DNA of 64,000 nt from Mangrovicoccus sp049603835 (GCA_049603835.1 JBMYSZ010000006.1:62001-126000); one strand, 5' to 3'. Counted from the first letter of the stretch, positions 26,071 to 35,370 are shown. A program made the numbers and translations. Notes: generated from the letters alone by a model not told the origin.

Positions 26071-26168
26071 GGAGAGTTTTGTTCGCGCTCGGCATATGCA
26101 ACTCGGCAAATACCCACGGGGAAGTGTGACCTGCGCTCTCCGTAACGAAAGGGATGAAGGGAAAACCA

Positions 26169-27776
26169 ATGGTCGATTACCTGAAGCTTATAGCTTATGG
26201 ATTGATCGCTCTGTTTGCGGCCATCGCGGCGAATTACGGCCACGATCTCGCATACAGCGTGCATGCAATCATCATCATGTTGGTGTCAGGAGGGCTGTTC
26301 CTTTACACCCTTCGCACCATGGACTCGCCAAAGCAGCCCATTGATCAAAGCGTCTATATGGACGAAGTGATCCGCTATGGCGTTATCGCCACCGCGTTTT
26401 GGGGGGTTGTAGGCTTCGCAGCTGGCACATTCATCGCGATGCAGCTGGCATTTCCGGTGCTGAACTTTGAATGGGCTCAGCCTTATATGAATTTCGGCCG
26501 TCTGCGTCCGCTGCACACATCTGCGGTGATCTTCGCATTTGGCGGGAACGCTCTGATCGCGACCGCTTTTTACGTAGTTCAGCGTACATCCGCAGCCCGT
26601 CTTTGGGGCGGTAATCTGGCATGGTTCGTGTTCTGGGGCTATAATCTGTTCATCATCCTGGCGGCGACCGGCTATATCCTTGGCGGTACTCAGTCGAAAG
26701 AATATGCAGAGCCGGAATGGTATGTTGACCTGTGGCTGACCATTGTTTGGGTCGCCTTCCTGGCGGTTTTCCTGGGCACTGTGATCAAACGCAAAGAGCC
26801 GCATATCTATGTGGCGAACTGGTTCTACCTGTCCTTCATCGTCACCGTGGCGATGTTGCATTTGCTCAACAACCTGTCTCTGCCGGTGTCGATCTTCGGA
26901 TCCAAATCGGTTCAGGTTTTCTCGGGTGTGCAAGACGCGATGGTGCAGTGGTGGTATGGCCACAATGCTGTGGGCTTCTTCCTGACCGCCGGCTTCTTGG
27001 GCATGATGTACTACTTCATCCCGAAACAAGCCGAGCGTCCGGTCTTCTCCTATAAACTGTCGATCATCCACTTCTGGGCGCTGATCTTCCTGTATATCTG
27101 GGCTGGTCCGCACCACTTGCACTACACAGCGCTGCCTGACTGGGCCGCAACTCTGGGCATGGTGATGTCTGTTGTTCTGTGGATGCCGTCTTGGGGTGGT
27201 ATGATCAACGGTCTGATGACGCTTTCGGGCGCCTGGGATAAGCTGCGCACCGACCCGGTTATCCGGATGATGGTTGTGGCTGTGGGCTTCTACGGTATGT
27301 CCACTTTCGAAGGCCCGATGATGTCGATCCGTGCGGTGAACTCTCTGAGCCACTACACTGACTGGACCATTGGCCATGTGCATTCCGGCGCTTTGGGCTG
27401 GAACGGCATGATCACCTTCGGCGCGCTTTACTATCTGACCCCGGCTCTGTGGCAGAAAAAGTCGCTTTATTCGCTGCCTATGGTCAGCTGGCACTTCTGG
27501 CTCGCCACGATCGGCATCGTTCTTTATGCGGCGTCCATGTGGGTGTCGGGTATCATGGAAGGCCTGATGTGGCGTGAAGTTGATGCCAATGGCTTCTTGG
27601 TGAACTCCTTCGCCGATACGGTGGCCGCGAAGTTCCCCTATTACGTCATGCGTGGTTTGGGTGGTGTCATGTATGTCACTGGCGCGATCATCATGTGTGT
27701 CAATCTGTGGCTGACCGTCACCCGCGGCGAGGCGAAAGACACCGTCTCTGCTGGTGCAGCGCAACCGGCTGAATAA
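26169..27776 (+). CDS. ccoN: cbb3-type cytochrome c oxidase subunit I
   Basis: Catalytic subunit of the high-affinity cbb3 oxidase, 535 residues with about 12 helices, carrying haem b and the haem b3-CuB site. Haem and copper ligands are visible in the segments RPLHTSAVIFAFGGN, WWYGHNAVGFFLTAGFLG (CuB His and the cross-linked Tyr region), WAGPHHLHYTALPDW (the other CuB histidines) and GHVHSGALGWNG (haem histidines). The start is the ATG at 26169, after GAAGGGA, giving MVDYLKLIAYGLIALFAAIAANYG, the usual N-terminus; an ATG five codons earlier is possible. It is the first gene of ccoNOQP, under a perfect FNR box. Confidence 0.97.
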   Translation: MVDYLKLIAYGLIALFAAIAANYGHDLAYSVHAIIIMLVSGGLFLYTLRTMDSPKQPIDQSVYMDEVIRYGVIATAFWGVVGFAAGTFIAMQLAFPVLNFEWAQPYMNFGRLRPLHTSAVIFAFGGNALIATAFYVVQRTSAARLWGGNLAWFVFWGYNLFIILAATGYILGGTQSKEYAEPEWYVDLWLTIVWVAFLAVFLGTVIKRKEPHIYVANWFYLSFIVTVAMLHLLNNLSLPVSIFGSKSVQVFSGVQDAMVQWWYGHNAVGFFLTAGFLGMMYYFIPKQAERPVFSYKLSIIHFWALIFLYIWAGPHHLHYTALPDWAATLGMVMSVVLWMPSWGGMINGLMTLSGAWDKLRTDPVIRMMVVAVGFYGMSTFEGPMMSIRAVNSLSHYTDWTIGHVHSGALGWNGMITFGALYYLTPALWQKKSLYSLPMVSWHFWLATIGIVLYAASMWVSGIMEGLMWREVDANGFLVNSFADTVAAKFPYYVMRGLGGVMYVTGAIIMCVNLWLTVTRGEAKDTVSAGAAQPAE

Positions 27777-27787
27777 GGAAACGAAGA

Positions 27788-28522
27788 ATGGCAATCCTCG
27801 ATAAACATAAAGTCCTGGAAACCAACGCCACGCTTCTGCTGGTTTGCAGTTTCCTGGTGGTCACCATCGGTGGCATCGTTGAAATCGCCCCGCTCTTCTA
27901 TCTGGAAAACACCATCGAGGATGTAGAGGGCGTTCGCCCCTACTCCCCGCTGGAGCTGACCGGACGGGATATCTATCTGCGCGAAGGCTGCTATGTCTGC
28001 CATAGTCAGATGATCCGCCCGATGCGCGATGAGGTAGAGCGGTATGGCCATTACTCGCTGGCGGCGGAGTCGAAATACGACCACCCGTTCCAGTGGGGCT
28101 CTAAGCGGACCGGGCCGGATCTGGCGCGTGTTGGTGGCCGGTATTCGGATGACTGGCATGTGGCGCACTTAGAAAGCCCGCAATCGGTTGTTCCGGAATC
28201 CATCATGCCGAAATATGGCTTCTTGCTGGATACTCTGATCGAGCCGGAACATGTGGCTGATCTGATGAAAACCCATGTGACCGTTGGCGTGCCCTATACG
28301 GCGGAAATGATCGAAAATGCCGAAGCGGATTTCCGCGCTCAGGCAGACCCGGAATGGGATTACGATCAAACCGATGCGCTGATCGCTCGTTATCCGAATG
28401 CCAATGCGCGTAACTTCGATGGCGCGCCGGGCATTTCGGAAATGGATGCTCTGGTCTCTTACTTGCAGGTGTTGGGCACCATGGTCGATTTCTCGACCTT
28501 TACGCCTGACGCAAGCCGCTAA
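27788..28522 (+). CDS. ccoO: cbb3 oxidase subunit II, monohaem cytochrome c
   Basis: A 244-residue membrane-anchored cytochrome c of the cbb3 complex. One N-terminal helix (LLLVCSFLVVTIGGIVEIAPL) anchors it. CYVCH near residue 70 binds haem c, and ESIMPKYGFL supplies the axial Met. It passes electrons from CcoP to CcoN. It begins 11 bases after ccoN, with AAGGAAACGA upstream. Length and motif positions are standard. Confidence 0.97.
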   Translation: MAILDKHKVLETNATLLLVCSFLVVTIGGIVEIAPLFYLENTIEDVEGVRPYSPLELTGRDIYLREGCYVCHSQMIRPMRDEVERYGHYSLAAESKYDHPFQWGSKRTGPDLARVGGRYSDDWHVAHLESPQSVVPESIMPKYGFLLDTLIEPEHVADLMKTHVTVGVPYTAEMIENAEADFRAQADPEWDYDQTDALIARYPNANARNFDGAPGISEMDALVSYLQVLGTMVDFSTFTPDASR

Positions 28523-28533
28523 GGACTGGCGTG

Positions 28534-28737
28534 ATGACGCAAGAACCAAGCCTACTCCAACAGCTCTGGGATAACTGGACGTTGGTGTATCTGTTCACCG
28601 CATTTGTGGGGATCGTCCTGTGGGTCGTACTTGGCAAAGCCAAGGCCTATCGCGACACATCAGAGATCATCTTCCGCCATGACGACAAACCCGCGCAAGA
28701 GTTGGTCTCGACAGAGACCGGCTCCAAGCAAGGGTGA
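28534..28737 (+). CDS. ccoQ: cbb3 oxidase small subunit CcoQ
   Basis: A 67-residue single-helix protein. The helix is LVYLFTAFVGIVLWVVLGKA, followed by the short polar tail with Y-x-D typical of CcoQ (FixQ), which stabilises the complex and protects it from oxygen. The ATG at 28534 is chosen; a GTG directly before it is also in frame. It sits 11 bases after ccoO and 15 bases before ccoP. Confidence 0.92.
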   Translation: MTQEPSLLQQLWDNWTLVYLFTAFVGIVLWVVLGKAKAYRDTSEIIFRHDDKPAQELVSTETGSKQG

Positions 28738-28752
28738 GGAGGCTGAAAACCT

Positions 28753-29622
28753 ATGGCAAACCATAGCAATAAAACCCATCAGGGCGATGTGCCCACCACG
28801 GGCCATTCCTGGGATGGGATCGAGGAATATGATAACCCAATGCCGCGCTGGTGGCTGATCGTATTCTATATCTGTATCTTCTGGGGCGTGATCTACAGTG
28901 TGCTCATGCCATCTTGGCCGGGCCTGTCCAAAGGCGCTTGGCCGGGGGTTCTGGGTTGGTCGACCCGTGGTGAGGTTGCAGCGGAAATCAACCGCTTTGC
29001 CGACGCCAATGCCGGTATCGATAGCCAGCTGGCCGCGGCCGAGCTGACCTCGATTGCCGATGATCCAGAGCTGGCACAATATGCGCTGAATTCCGGCGCT
29101 GCTGTGTTCCGTACTTGGTGTGCGCAGTGCCACGGCTCTGGTGCGGCGGGTGCGGTCGGCTTCCCGAACCTGCTGGATGATGACTGGCTTTGGGGCGGTG
29201 ATGTGGAAAGCATCCACTACACCATTACCCATGGTATCCGGAACGAAACCGATGACGATGCCCGTTATTCGCAAATGCCGGCCTTTGGCGAAATGCTGGA
29301 AGGCGAAGACATCGCTTCTTTGGCGAATTACGTCATGAGCCTGTCCGGTGATCCGCTGGATGCGGAACTGGCAGCGGCTGGCGAAGAGCTGTATCTGGAC
29401 AACTGCTCGGCCTGTCACATGGAAGACGGCACCGGCGACCGTGAGCAAGGTGCGCCGAATCTGACCGATGCGATTTGGCTCTATGGTGGCGATTACGACA
29501 CTCTGGTCGAAACCATCACCTATGCCCGCTTTGGCGTGATGCCCAACTGGAACGAGCGTCTGAGCGAAGCCCAGATCAACGCGGTTGCGGTTTATGTCCA
29601 TGGCCTGGGCGGCGGCGAGTAA
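28753..29622 (+). CDS. ccoP: cbb3 oxidase subunit III, dihaem cytochrome c
   Basis: A 289-residue membrane-anchored dihaem cytochrome c, the electron entry point of cbb3 oxidase. The anchor is WLIVFYICIFWGVIYSVLMP (near residue 38). Haem motifs are CAQCH and CSACH, about 90 residues apart, with axial Met in QMPAFG and GVMPNW. GHSWDGIEEYDNPMPRWW is the CcoP N-terminal signature. It ends the operon and is followed by a terminator. Confidence 0.97.
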   Translation: MANHSNKTHQGDVPTTGHSWDGIEEYDNPMPRWWLIVFYICIFWGVIYSVLMPSWPGLSKGAWPGVLGWSTRGEVAAEINRFADANAGIDSQLAAAELTSIADDPELAQYALNSGAAVFRTWCAQCHGSGAAGAVGFPNLLDDDWLWGGDVESIHYTITHGIRNETDDDARYSQMPAFGEMLEGEDIASLANYVMSLSGDPLDAELAAAGEELYLDNCSACHMEDGTGDREQGAPNLTDAIWLYGGDYDTLVETITYARFGVMPNWNERLSEAQINAVAVYVHGLGGGE

Positions 29623-29656
29623 TCGCAGCGCCTAGACCCGGCAGATGCAATTAGGA

Positions 29657-29685
29657 AAGGCGGCTCACTGGGCCGCCTTTTTGTT
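29657..29685 (+). terminator. Terminator of ccoNOQP
   Basis: Perfect 8-bp stem AAGGCGGC / GCCGCCTT with a 7-base loop and then a T-run (TTTTTGTTTT). Starts 35 bases after the ccoP stop. Confidence 0.9.
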
Positions 29686-29727
29686 TTGCCCGCTTTTGAG
29701 GACATGGGGTTAGGCGAAGCGCAGTGC

Positions 29728-30420
29728 TCAGCCCAAAGACTGACCACCGCCGCGGGTTTTCGCGGTGCGGGCGTCCTTGCGCCGGGTGAATTGCGCGATC
29801 CCAAAACAGGCCGCCAAATAGCCCAGACCCAAAGCCAAAACCAAACCGCCGGGCAGGGGGCCCACTTCGGCGCGGGCGATGACTTCGCTCACTGATCCGG
29901 CTTTGACGGGATGCACGGTCAGCTTGCCGATATAGGCCATATATTGAATCGCCAGGATCCACATATAATTGCGCCTGATGCGGCGGCCCATAGCGGTGAG
30001 AAAGCTCACATGATAATCGGGTTTGCAGTAATCCTCGGCCAAGGTTTTCTGCCAGTTTTCTTCCGTATGCAGATCGCCATCTTGCAACATGGGGGCGTAA
30101 AAATGCCGCTCCATCCAGCGGGCACGGGCGCGCCAGACATTAAAATAGCGATAGCGCCGGGCTTCGAGCACCATAAAAAGCGCGATCAAAACACCCACCA
30201 GCAAAAGCGGTAAGGCCGAGGCTTCGGGCGAGGCAAAAGAGATGGACAAAGCCACCCCCAGCGTCACCACAGCCCAATTGGTCGTCGTATCAAGTCGCGT
30301 GCGCCAAATGGTCGAGCGATAGACCTCGCCCCGATAAAGATGCGCCATAGCGCCGATTTCTGCCGGTGTGAATTCGCGTTTGCGCACCGGGTCTGGCGGG
30401 ATTTGAGATCCGTCAGCCAT
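29728..30420 (-). CDS. DUF2270 integral membrane protein
   Basis: A 230-residue protein of the DUF2270 family, recognised from EIGAMAHLYRGEVYRSTIWRTRLD and the WRARARWMERHFYAPML segment with a C-terminal DYHVSF. It has helices around 50-90 (WAVVTLGVALSISFA, LPLLLVGVLIALFMVL), near 155-170 and a hydrophobic C-terminal segment. Function is not known. It is the only minus-strand gene between ccoNOQP and ccoGHIS, splitting the oxidase structural and maturation operons. A role linked to the oxidase is only a guess from position. Confidence 0.8.
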   Translation of the reverse strand: MADGSQIPPDPVRKREFTPAEIGAMAHLYRGEVYRSTIWRTRLDTTTNWAVVTLGVALSISFASPEASALPLLLVGVLIALFMVLEARRYRYFNVWRARARWMERHFYAPMLQDGDLHTEENWQKTLAEDYCKPDYHVSFLTAMGRRIRRNYMWILAIQYMAYIGKLTVHPVKAGSVSEVIARAEVGPLPGGLVLALGLGYLAACFGIAQFTRRKDARTAKTRGGGQSLG

Positions 30421-30858
30421 GGCTCCTCCCCAAGCTTGGCCGCTATATATGCTTTATTTTGCATGGCTTTGCCCTTCGCGTCAAAAGTCTTTGGCAAATC
30501 GGCGAGCCAAGAGCCGCAAGAAAACCAAAAAAACTGGGAATGAACCGACAAAAATTCTCAGTTTTGACGTGTATCAAAGTCGAAGCACTTGGTCCGAGCT
30601 ATCTAACCCTTGGTCGATGGCACACCCGACCAAATTGCGGTTTTGCCGCTCTGCACCGGTCCCCAAATCCTGTTCGCGCGTTTCCAAAACGGGGGCCGGT
30701 GCCAATTCCCTCCCTTAGACCCAATCAGCAAGCTTCCCCTTGGAAAGTCAAAGAAAACTGCGACTTTCTGGCTCTGTTTGATCGATATCAATTCCTTCAA
30801 TAAAGCCGCATGCAAAATACATTTTAAACAACGCAACCCAGACTCGGATCCCCGCCTC
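30421..30858. other. 438-base intergenic region before ccoG
   Basis: No credible gene is seen. The forward frames here are short or Arg/Pro-rich and lack ribosome sites. The region holds a perfect FNR box at 30778-30791 and a weaker one, TTGACGTGTATCAA, at 30564-30577. The first 100 bases should hold the promoter of the DUF2270 gene on the minus strand. Confidence 0.6.
30778..30791. promoter_or_regulatory. FNR box of ccoGHIS
   Basis: TTGATCGATATCAA is a perfect FNR site, itself fully palindromic, 67 bases upstream of the ccoG ATG. The position suits an activated promoter. Confidence 0.85.
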
Positions 30859-32367
30859 ATGAGCAATACCGATCAGGCACCGTCCTTATACGCCGCCCGA
30901 GAACCAATCTTTCCCAAACGCGTCAGCGGGAAATTCCGCTCCCTGAAATGGGTGATCATGATCGTGACTTTGGGGATCTATTATGTGACCCCGTGGATCC
31001 GCTGGGACCGGGGCGATAAGCTGCCGGATCAGGCGGTGCTAATCGACTTGGCCAATCGTCGGTTCTTTATGTTCTGGATCGAGATCTGGCCGCATGAATT
31101 CTATTTCGTGGCCGGACTGTTGATCATGGCCGGGCTTGGGCTGTTTCTGTTCACGGCCGCTTTGGGGCGGGTGTGGTGCGGCTATACCTGCCCGCAAACC
31201 GTTTGGACCGATTTGTTCATCCTGGTGGAGCGCTGGATCGAAGGGGATCGGAACAACCGCATTCGCCTGCTGCGTCAGAAATGGAATTTCCGCAAAGCGC
31301 GGCTGCGGGTCACCAAATGGACGGCCTGGTTCTTGATCGCCGTGGCCACTGGCGGGGCTTGGGTATTCTATTTCGCCGATGCGCCGACTTTGCTGGTGGA
31401 TCTGGTGACCTTCCAAGCGCCTAAAGTGGCTTATGCAACTGTTGGTCTGTTGACCGCGACGACCTTTATCTTTGGCGGTTTCATGCGGGAACAGGTCTGC
31501 ATTTATATGTGCCCCTGGCCGCGCATTCAGGCGGCGATGATGGATGAAGACACGATCACCGTGGCCTATCGCGATTGGCGGGGCGAGCCGCGCGGCAAGC
31601 ATCGCAAAGCCCATGCGAAAGTCGCGGCCGAAACTCACACAGCCGATCACATTCAGCAAAAAGAAGCCCCAACAGATGTGCCGCAAATGGGCGACTGCAT
31701 CGACTGTAATGCTTGCGTCAATGTTTGCCCCATGGGGATCGATATTCGCGATGGTCAGCAGCTGGAATGCATCACTTGCGCGCTATGCATCGATGCTTGT
31801 GACGAAATCATGGACAAAATCGGCAAGCCGCGCGGTTTGATCGACTATATGGCTCTGACCGATGAAGAGCATGAAAAATCCGGCGAGCCGCGGATCCCGG
31901 TTTGGAAACATGTTTTCCGTATTCGGACCTTGATCTATACTTTCTTATGGGCCGCGATTGGGGTCGGGCTGGTGGTGGCCTTGTTTGTGCGCCAAGATAT
32001 CAGCGTGACCGTGGCACCGATCCGCAACCCGATCTTTGTGACCATGTCCGATGGCTCGATCCGCAATGCTTATGATGTGCGCATAAGGAACCAAAATGGC
32101 GAAGACCGGATATTTGAGATCACCGAAGCGTCAGAGGCCCATTTGAATGTGGTGGTCGAAGGCTCCGATAATCAGCAAGTGCTGGTGGATGCGGATACGA
32201 CCAAATTGACACGGGTCTATCTGGTGGCTGACAAAGATAGCGATGCCGCCCAAGAGGCCCGCACCGATGTCTGGCTATGGATCACCGATCTCAGCAGCGG
32301 CGATCAGGCTGGCAAAGATACTGTATTCAACGGACGGGAGGCCAAAGGTGGCGCCGCTAACCGGTAA
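30859..32367 (+). CDS. ccoG: cbb3 oxidase maturation protein CcoG (FixG/RdxB)
   Basis: A 502-residue membrane ferredoxin-type protein that reduces copper(II) for CuB insertion into CcoN. Two ferredoxin motifs are seen: CIDCNACVNVCPMGI and CITCALCIDACDEIM. Membrane-associated Cys pairs lie in VWCGYTCPQTVW and VCIYMCPWPR; about five helices are present and a periplasmic Ig-like C-terminal domain ends the protein. The start is the ATG at 30859 (MSNTDQAPSLYAAREPIFPKRV); the open frame back to 30610 runs across the FNR box. Its end overlaps ccoH by 20 bases. Confidence 0.96.
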   Translation: MSNTDQAPSLYAAREPIFPKRVSGKFRSLKWVIMIVTLGIYYVTPWIRWDRGDKLPDQAVLIDLANRRFFMFWIEIWPHEFYFVAGLLIMAGLGLFLFTAALGRVWCGYTCPQTVWTDLFILVERWIEGDRNNRIRLLRQKWNFRKARLRVTKWTAWFLIAVATGGAWVFYFADAPTLLVDLVTFQAPKVAYATVGLLTATTFIFGGFMREQVCIYMCPWPRIQAAMMDEDTITVAYRDWRGEPRGKHRKAHAKVAAETHTADHIQQKEAPTDVPQMGDCIDCNACVNVCPMGIDIRDGQQLECITCALCIDACDEIMDKIGKPRGLIDYMALTDEEHEKSGEPRIPVWKHVFRIRTLIYTFLWAAIGVGLVVALFVRQDISVTVAPIRNPIFVTMSDGSIRNAYDVRIRNQNGEDRIFEITEASEAHLNVVVEGSDNQQVLVDADTTKLTRVYLVADKDSDAAQEARTDVWLWITDLSSGDQAGKDTVFNGREAKGGAANR

Positions 32368-32812
32368 GAAAGTCCTGGCGATTTGCGTCGCCGCCTTCGG
32401 AGTGATCATTGGGGTCAATTTGATCCTGGCTTGGCAGGCGGTGGCGACCTTTCCTGGGGTTGAGGTGAAAAACTCTTTCGTCGCCTCGCAGGAATTCGAC
32501 AAAGCCCGTGCGGCACAGCTTGGCCTTGGTTGGGATGTGGCGGCGGAATATGGCGATGGGGTGTTAGAGATCATCTTTACCGATAGCGAAGGCGCGCCGG
32601 TGAAAGTGGCCGAAATGACCGCTTTGGTCGGCTGGGCGACCTCGACCCGCGATGATGTTACGCCGGAATTCACCCAGAAGGATGGGGTCTTTGCCACCCC
32701 GCTTGAGCTGACCGATGGTAATTGGAATATCCGCCTTCAGGCCTTTTCGCCCGAAGGAGTGGAGTTCCGACAACGTATCCCGCTTTTCGTGAAAAACGGC
32801 GCGGGGTACTAG
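32348..32812 (+). CDS. ccoH: cbb3 oxidase assembly protein CcoH (FixH)
   Basis: A 154-residue FixH-family protein. It starts at a GTG (32348) with GGGAGG upstream, inside the last codons of ccoG, so translation is coupled. A single helix near the N-terminus (VLAICVAAFGVIIGVNLILAW) anchors a periplasmic beta domain ending WNIRLQAFSPEGVEFRQR. It associates with the oxidase during assembly. The frame upstream of the GTG, back to 32243, lies inside ccoG and is not needed. Confidence 0.92.
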   Translation: MAPLTGKKVLAICVAAFGVIIGVNLILAWQAVATFPGVEVKNSFVASQEFDKARAAQLGLGWDVAAEYGDGVLEIIFTDSEGAPVKVAEMTALVGWATSTRDDVTPEFTQKDGVFATPLELTDGNWNIRLQAFSPEGVEFRQRIPLFVKNGAGY

Positions 32813-32815
32813 CAG

Positions 32816-35083
32816 GTGGCTTTGGCGGAGGATCTAGAGCCCAGCTTTGACGGGGGAGAGCGCGCGCGACCCATGGCCTGTCCGGCTTGTGTTGCCGGAG
32901 AGATCGCGGAACAGTCGCCTGCGCCAAAGATGACCCGCCCGGCAAAGCTGATGCTCTCTTTGCCAAAGATCCACTGCGCCGCCTGTATCTCGGGGGCGGA
33001 GCGGGCCTTGGTGGCGCATCCTGCAGTCCGCGAAGCGCGGGTGAATTTGACCCTCAAACGCGCCAGCATCGCGCCGGAGCCGGGGCAAGACTTGCCCGCC
33101 GAAGAGCTGATCGATCTGCTGGATCGCGCGGGTTTCGAGGCCCATGAGCTAGACCCTGACCAGCTGGCCGCCACCAGCCGCGATGATGCGGGGCGCGATT
33201 TGCTTATGCGTCTTGGGGTGGCGGGCTTTGCCTCCATGAATGTCATGATGCTGAGTTTTGCGGTTTGGTCTGGCGCAGCGGATGCAACCCGCGATCTGTT
33301 TCACTGGATTTCGGCCCTCATCGCCTTGCCGACCATCGCCTTCGCCGCACAGCCTTTTTTCCGCAATGCATGGGAAGCGCTGCGGCGCGGGCGGATGAAT
33401 ATGGATGTGCCGATAGTGCTGGCGATTGTGCTGGCGGCGGGGACATCGCTTTATGAAACTTCCCAAAGCGGCGCGCATGCTTATTTCGATGCGGCGCTGA
33501 CTTTGACCTTTTTCCTGCTAACAGGCCGGTATTTGGACCATCGCACCCGCTCGGTTGCGCGCTCTGCCGCCGAAGAACTGGCCGCTTTGGAAGTGCCGCG
33601 CGCGCATCGCGTGACCGAGGCCGGAGAGGTGGAAACCGTGCCGCAATCCCAGCTGCGGGTGGGCGATGTGCTGCGGGTTTTGCCTGGCGGGCGTGTTCCG
33701 GTGGATGGGGTCATCATTGACGGTATGAGCGAATTGGACCGCGCCTTGCTGACCGGAGAAACCCTGCCAGTGCGGGCCGGGCCCGGCATGGCGCTGCATG
33801 CGGGCGAGGTCAATCTAACCGGGCCGCTGACCTTGCGCGCAACCGCCGTGGGCGAGGAAACCTCGCTACATGCGCTGACCGATCTGGTGGCCATCGCGGA
33901 AAGTGGGCGGTCGAATTATTCCTCGCTCGCCGATCGTGCGGCGCAGCTTTATGCGCCCGGCGTGCATATCTTGGCGGGCTTGGCTTGCGCGGGCTGGTTC
34001 ATTGCCACGGGGGATTGGCGCGTGGCGCTGAATATCGCGGCGGCGGTGCTGATCATCACATGCCCCTGTGCTTTGGGCCTTGCGGTTCCTGCGGTCACCA
34101 CGGCTGCCTCGGGGCGGTTGTTCAAACGCGGTTTGCTGATCAAAAGCCCCACGGCTCTGGAACGTTTGGCTGAGGCCGATTGCGTGGTCTTTGACAAAAC
34201 CGGCACTTTGACCTTGGGCGTGCCCGAGCTTGAAAACTTCGCCGATCTGACGCCTGAGGCGCAATCTATCGCTTTGGCCATGGCCCAGGGTTCGGCGCAT
34301 CCGCTGAGCCAAGCGATCTTGCGCGCCAGAGCGGACGCCGGAGCCGAAGTCGAAGCTGGGCCAGAGACGGGGCAGGGGATTGCGGCGGCAAGTGTACGCG
34401 ATCTGCGCGAAATCGCCGGGGACGGGGTCGAAGCCTGGCTGAAGGGTGATCGAATCCGCTTGGGTCGAGCCGATTGGGTTGGCGGCGGCGCGGTGGATAT
34501 GGACACCACTTGTAGCTGGCTGCGGATCGGCGAGGCACCGGCGATAGCGCTGCGATTCTCGGATCAGCCGCGCCCGGGGGCCGCCGAAACCGTGGCCGCG
34601 ATGCGCGAAGCGGGGCTGCCGGTCTATTTGTTCTCGGGTGATAGCGCTCCGGCGGTGCAAACCATGGCGGCGCGGTTGGGAATAGAGAATTGGCGCGCCG
34701 GCATGCGCCCAGCGGAGAAAGCGGCCGAAATTGCGCGGCTGAGCGAGGCAGGCCACAAAGTCCTGATGATGGGCGATGGGCTCAATGACACGGCGGCTTT
34801 GGCCGCGGCGCATGTGTCCGTTTCGCCTGCATCCGCGCTAGAGGCGGCGCGGGTCGCCTCCGATATCGTTTTGCTGCATGCGGATCTGTCGGCTTTGGCC
34901 GAAGCCCAGGGGCTAGCCGGACGTGCCACGAAGCGCATTCGCGAGAATTTCCAAATCGCCACTGCTTATAATGTCATCGCGGTGCCTTTGGCGATTGCTG
35001 GGCTTGCAACGCCGCTGATTGCCGCTTTGGCTATGTCAGCGTCTTCGATTACCGTGTCGCTGAACGCGCTTAGAGTGAGGTAA
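32816..35083 (+). CDS. ccoI: Copper-translocating P-type ATPase CcoI (FixI)
   Basis: A 755-residue P1B-type ATPase that supplies copper for cbb3 assembly. An N-terminal CPAC (residues about 21-24) precedes a heavy-metal domain with KIHCAACISGAE. The membrane ion motif is CPCAL, phosphorylation is at DKTGT, and MGDGLNDTAAL closes the nucleotide fold. The listed start is a GTG at 32816, three bases after ccoH; an ATG at 32873 (MACPACVAGE) has a stronger GA-rich site and may be the true start, shortening it by 19 residues. It continues directly into ccoS. Confidence 0.96.
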   Translation: MALAEDLEPSFDGGERARPMACPACVAGEIAEQSPAPKMTRPAKLMLSLPKIHCAACISGAERALVAHPAVREARVNLTLKRASIAPEPGQDLPAEELIDLLDRAGFEAHELDPDQLAATSRDDAGRDLLMRLGVAGFASMNVMMLSFAVWSGAADATRDLFHWISALIALPTIAFAAQPFFRNAWEALRRGRMNMDVPIVLAIVLAAGTSLYETSQSGAHAYFDAALTLTFFLLTGRYLDHRTRSVARSAAEELAALEVPRAHRVTEAGEVETVPQSQLRVGDVLRVLPGGRVPVDGVIIDGMSELDRALLTGETLPVRAGPGMALHAGEVNLTGPLTLRATAVGEETSLHALTDLVAIAESGRSNYSSLADRAAQLYAPGVHILAGLACAGWFIATGDWRVALNIAAAVLIITCPCALGLAVPAVTTAASGRLFKRGLLIKSPTALERLAEADCVVFDKTGTLTLGVPELENFADLTPEAQSIALAMAQGSAHPLSQAILRARADAGAEVEAGPETGQGIAAASVRDLREIAGDGVEAWLKGDRIRLGRADWVGGGAVDMDTTCSWLRIGEAPAIALRFSDQPRPGAAETVAAMREAGLPVYLFSGDSAPAVQTMAARLGIENWRAGMRPAEKAAEIARLSEAGHKVLMMGDGLNDTAALAAAHVSVSPASALEAARVASDIVLLHADLSALAEAQGLAGRATKRIRENFQIATAYNVIAVPLAIAGLATPLIAALAMSASSITVSLNALRVR

Positions 35084-35088
35084 CCGCC

Positions 35089-35250
35089 GTGGAAATTCTG
35101 GGTTTGTTGATCCCCGCATCGCTGATCTTAGGCGCGGTGGGCTTGGCGGCGTTCTTTTGGTCGCTGAAATCGGACCAATATGACGACCCGGACGGGGATA
35201 GCCATCGGATCTTACGCAGCGATTATGACGATAAGCCGAAGCAAGACTGA
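35089..35250 (+). CDS. ccoS: cbb3 oxidase maturation protein CcoS
   Basis: A 53-residue protein from a GTG start, five bases after the ccoI stop. MEILGLLIPASLILGAVGLA forms one helix, followed by AFFWSLKSDQYDDPDGD, the conserved CcoS (FixS) tail in which the helix ends in F-x-W and an acidic D-Q-Y-D-D-P stretch follows. It is needed for haem and CuB insertion in Rhodobacter. It completes ccoGHIS and is followed by two palindromic repeats. Confidence 0.93.
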   Translation: MEILGLLIPASLILGAVGLAAFFWSLKSDQYDDPDGDSHRILRSDYDDKPKQD

Positions 35251-35269
35251 AGCTTATCCCGTAGTGCTA

Positions 35270-35369
35270 TAGCGTTTCGAGAAATCATTGACTCACTTAT
35301 TCGCTGCCTGTCGCTTTGCGCCAACGCGAAAAGTGATTTTCATTGTCTCTAGCTTTTCTCGAAACGCTA
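35270..35369. repeat. 100-bp nested palindromic repeat, copy A
   Basis: The ends are a perfect 15-bp inverted repeat (TAGCGTTTCGAGAAA and TTTCTCGAAACGCTA). Inside is a second imperfect palindrome (TCACTTATTCGC with GCGAAAAGTGA). There is no coding frame. Copy B lies directly after it and a related copy C is at 45198. Confidence 0.75.
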
Positions 35370-35370
35370 C

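Noticed and set aside
26286..27794. 502-codon minus-strand frame opposite ccoN
   Set aside because: Antisense to a highly conserved oxidase gene, His/Arg/Asp-rich, no motif.
30610..30858. N-terminal extension of ccoG back to 30610
   Set aside because: It would run across the FNR box, has no conserved sequence, and CcoG normally starts near MSNTDQ.
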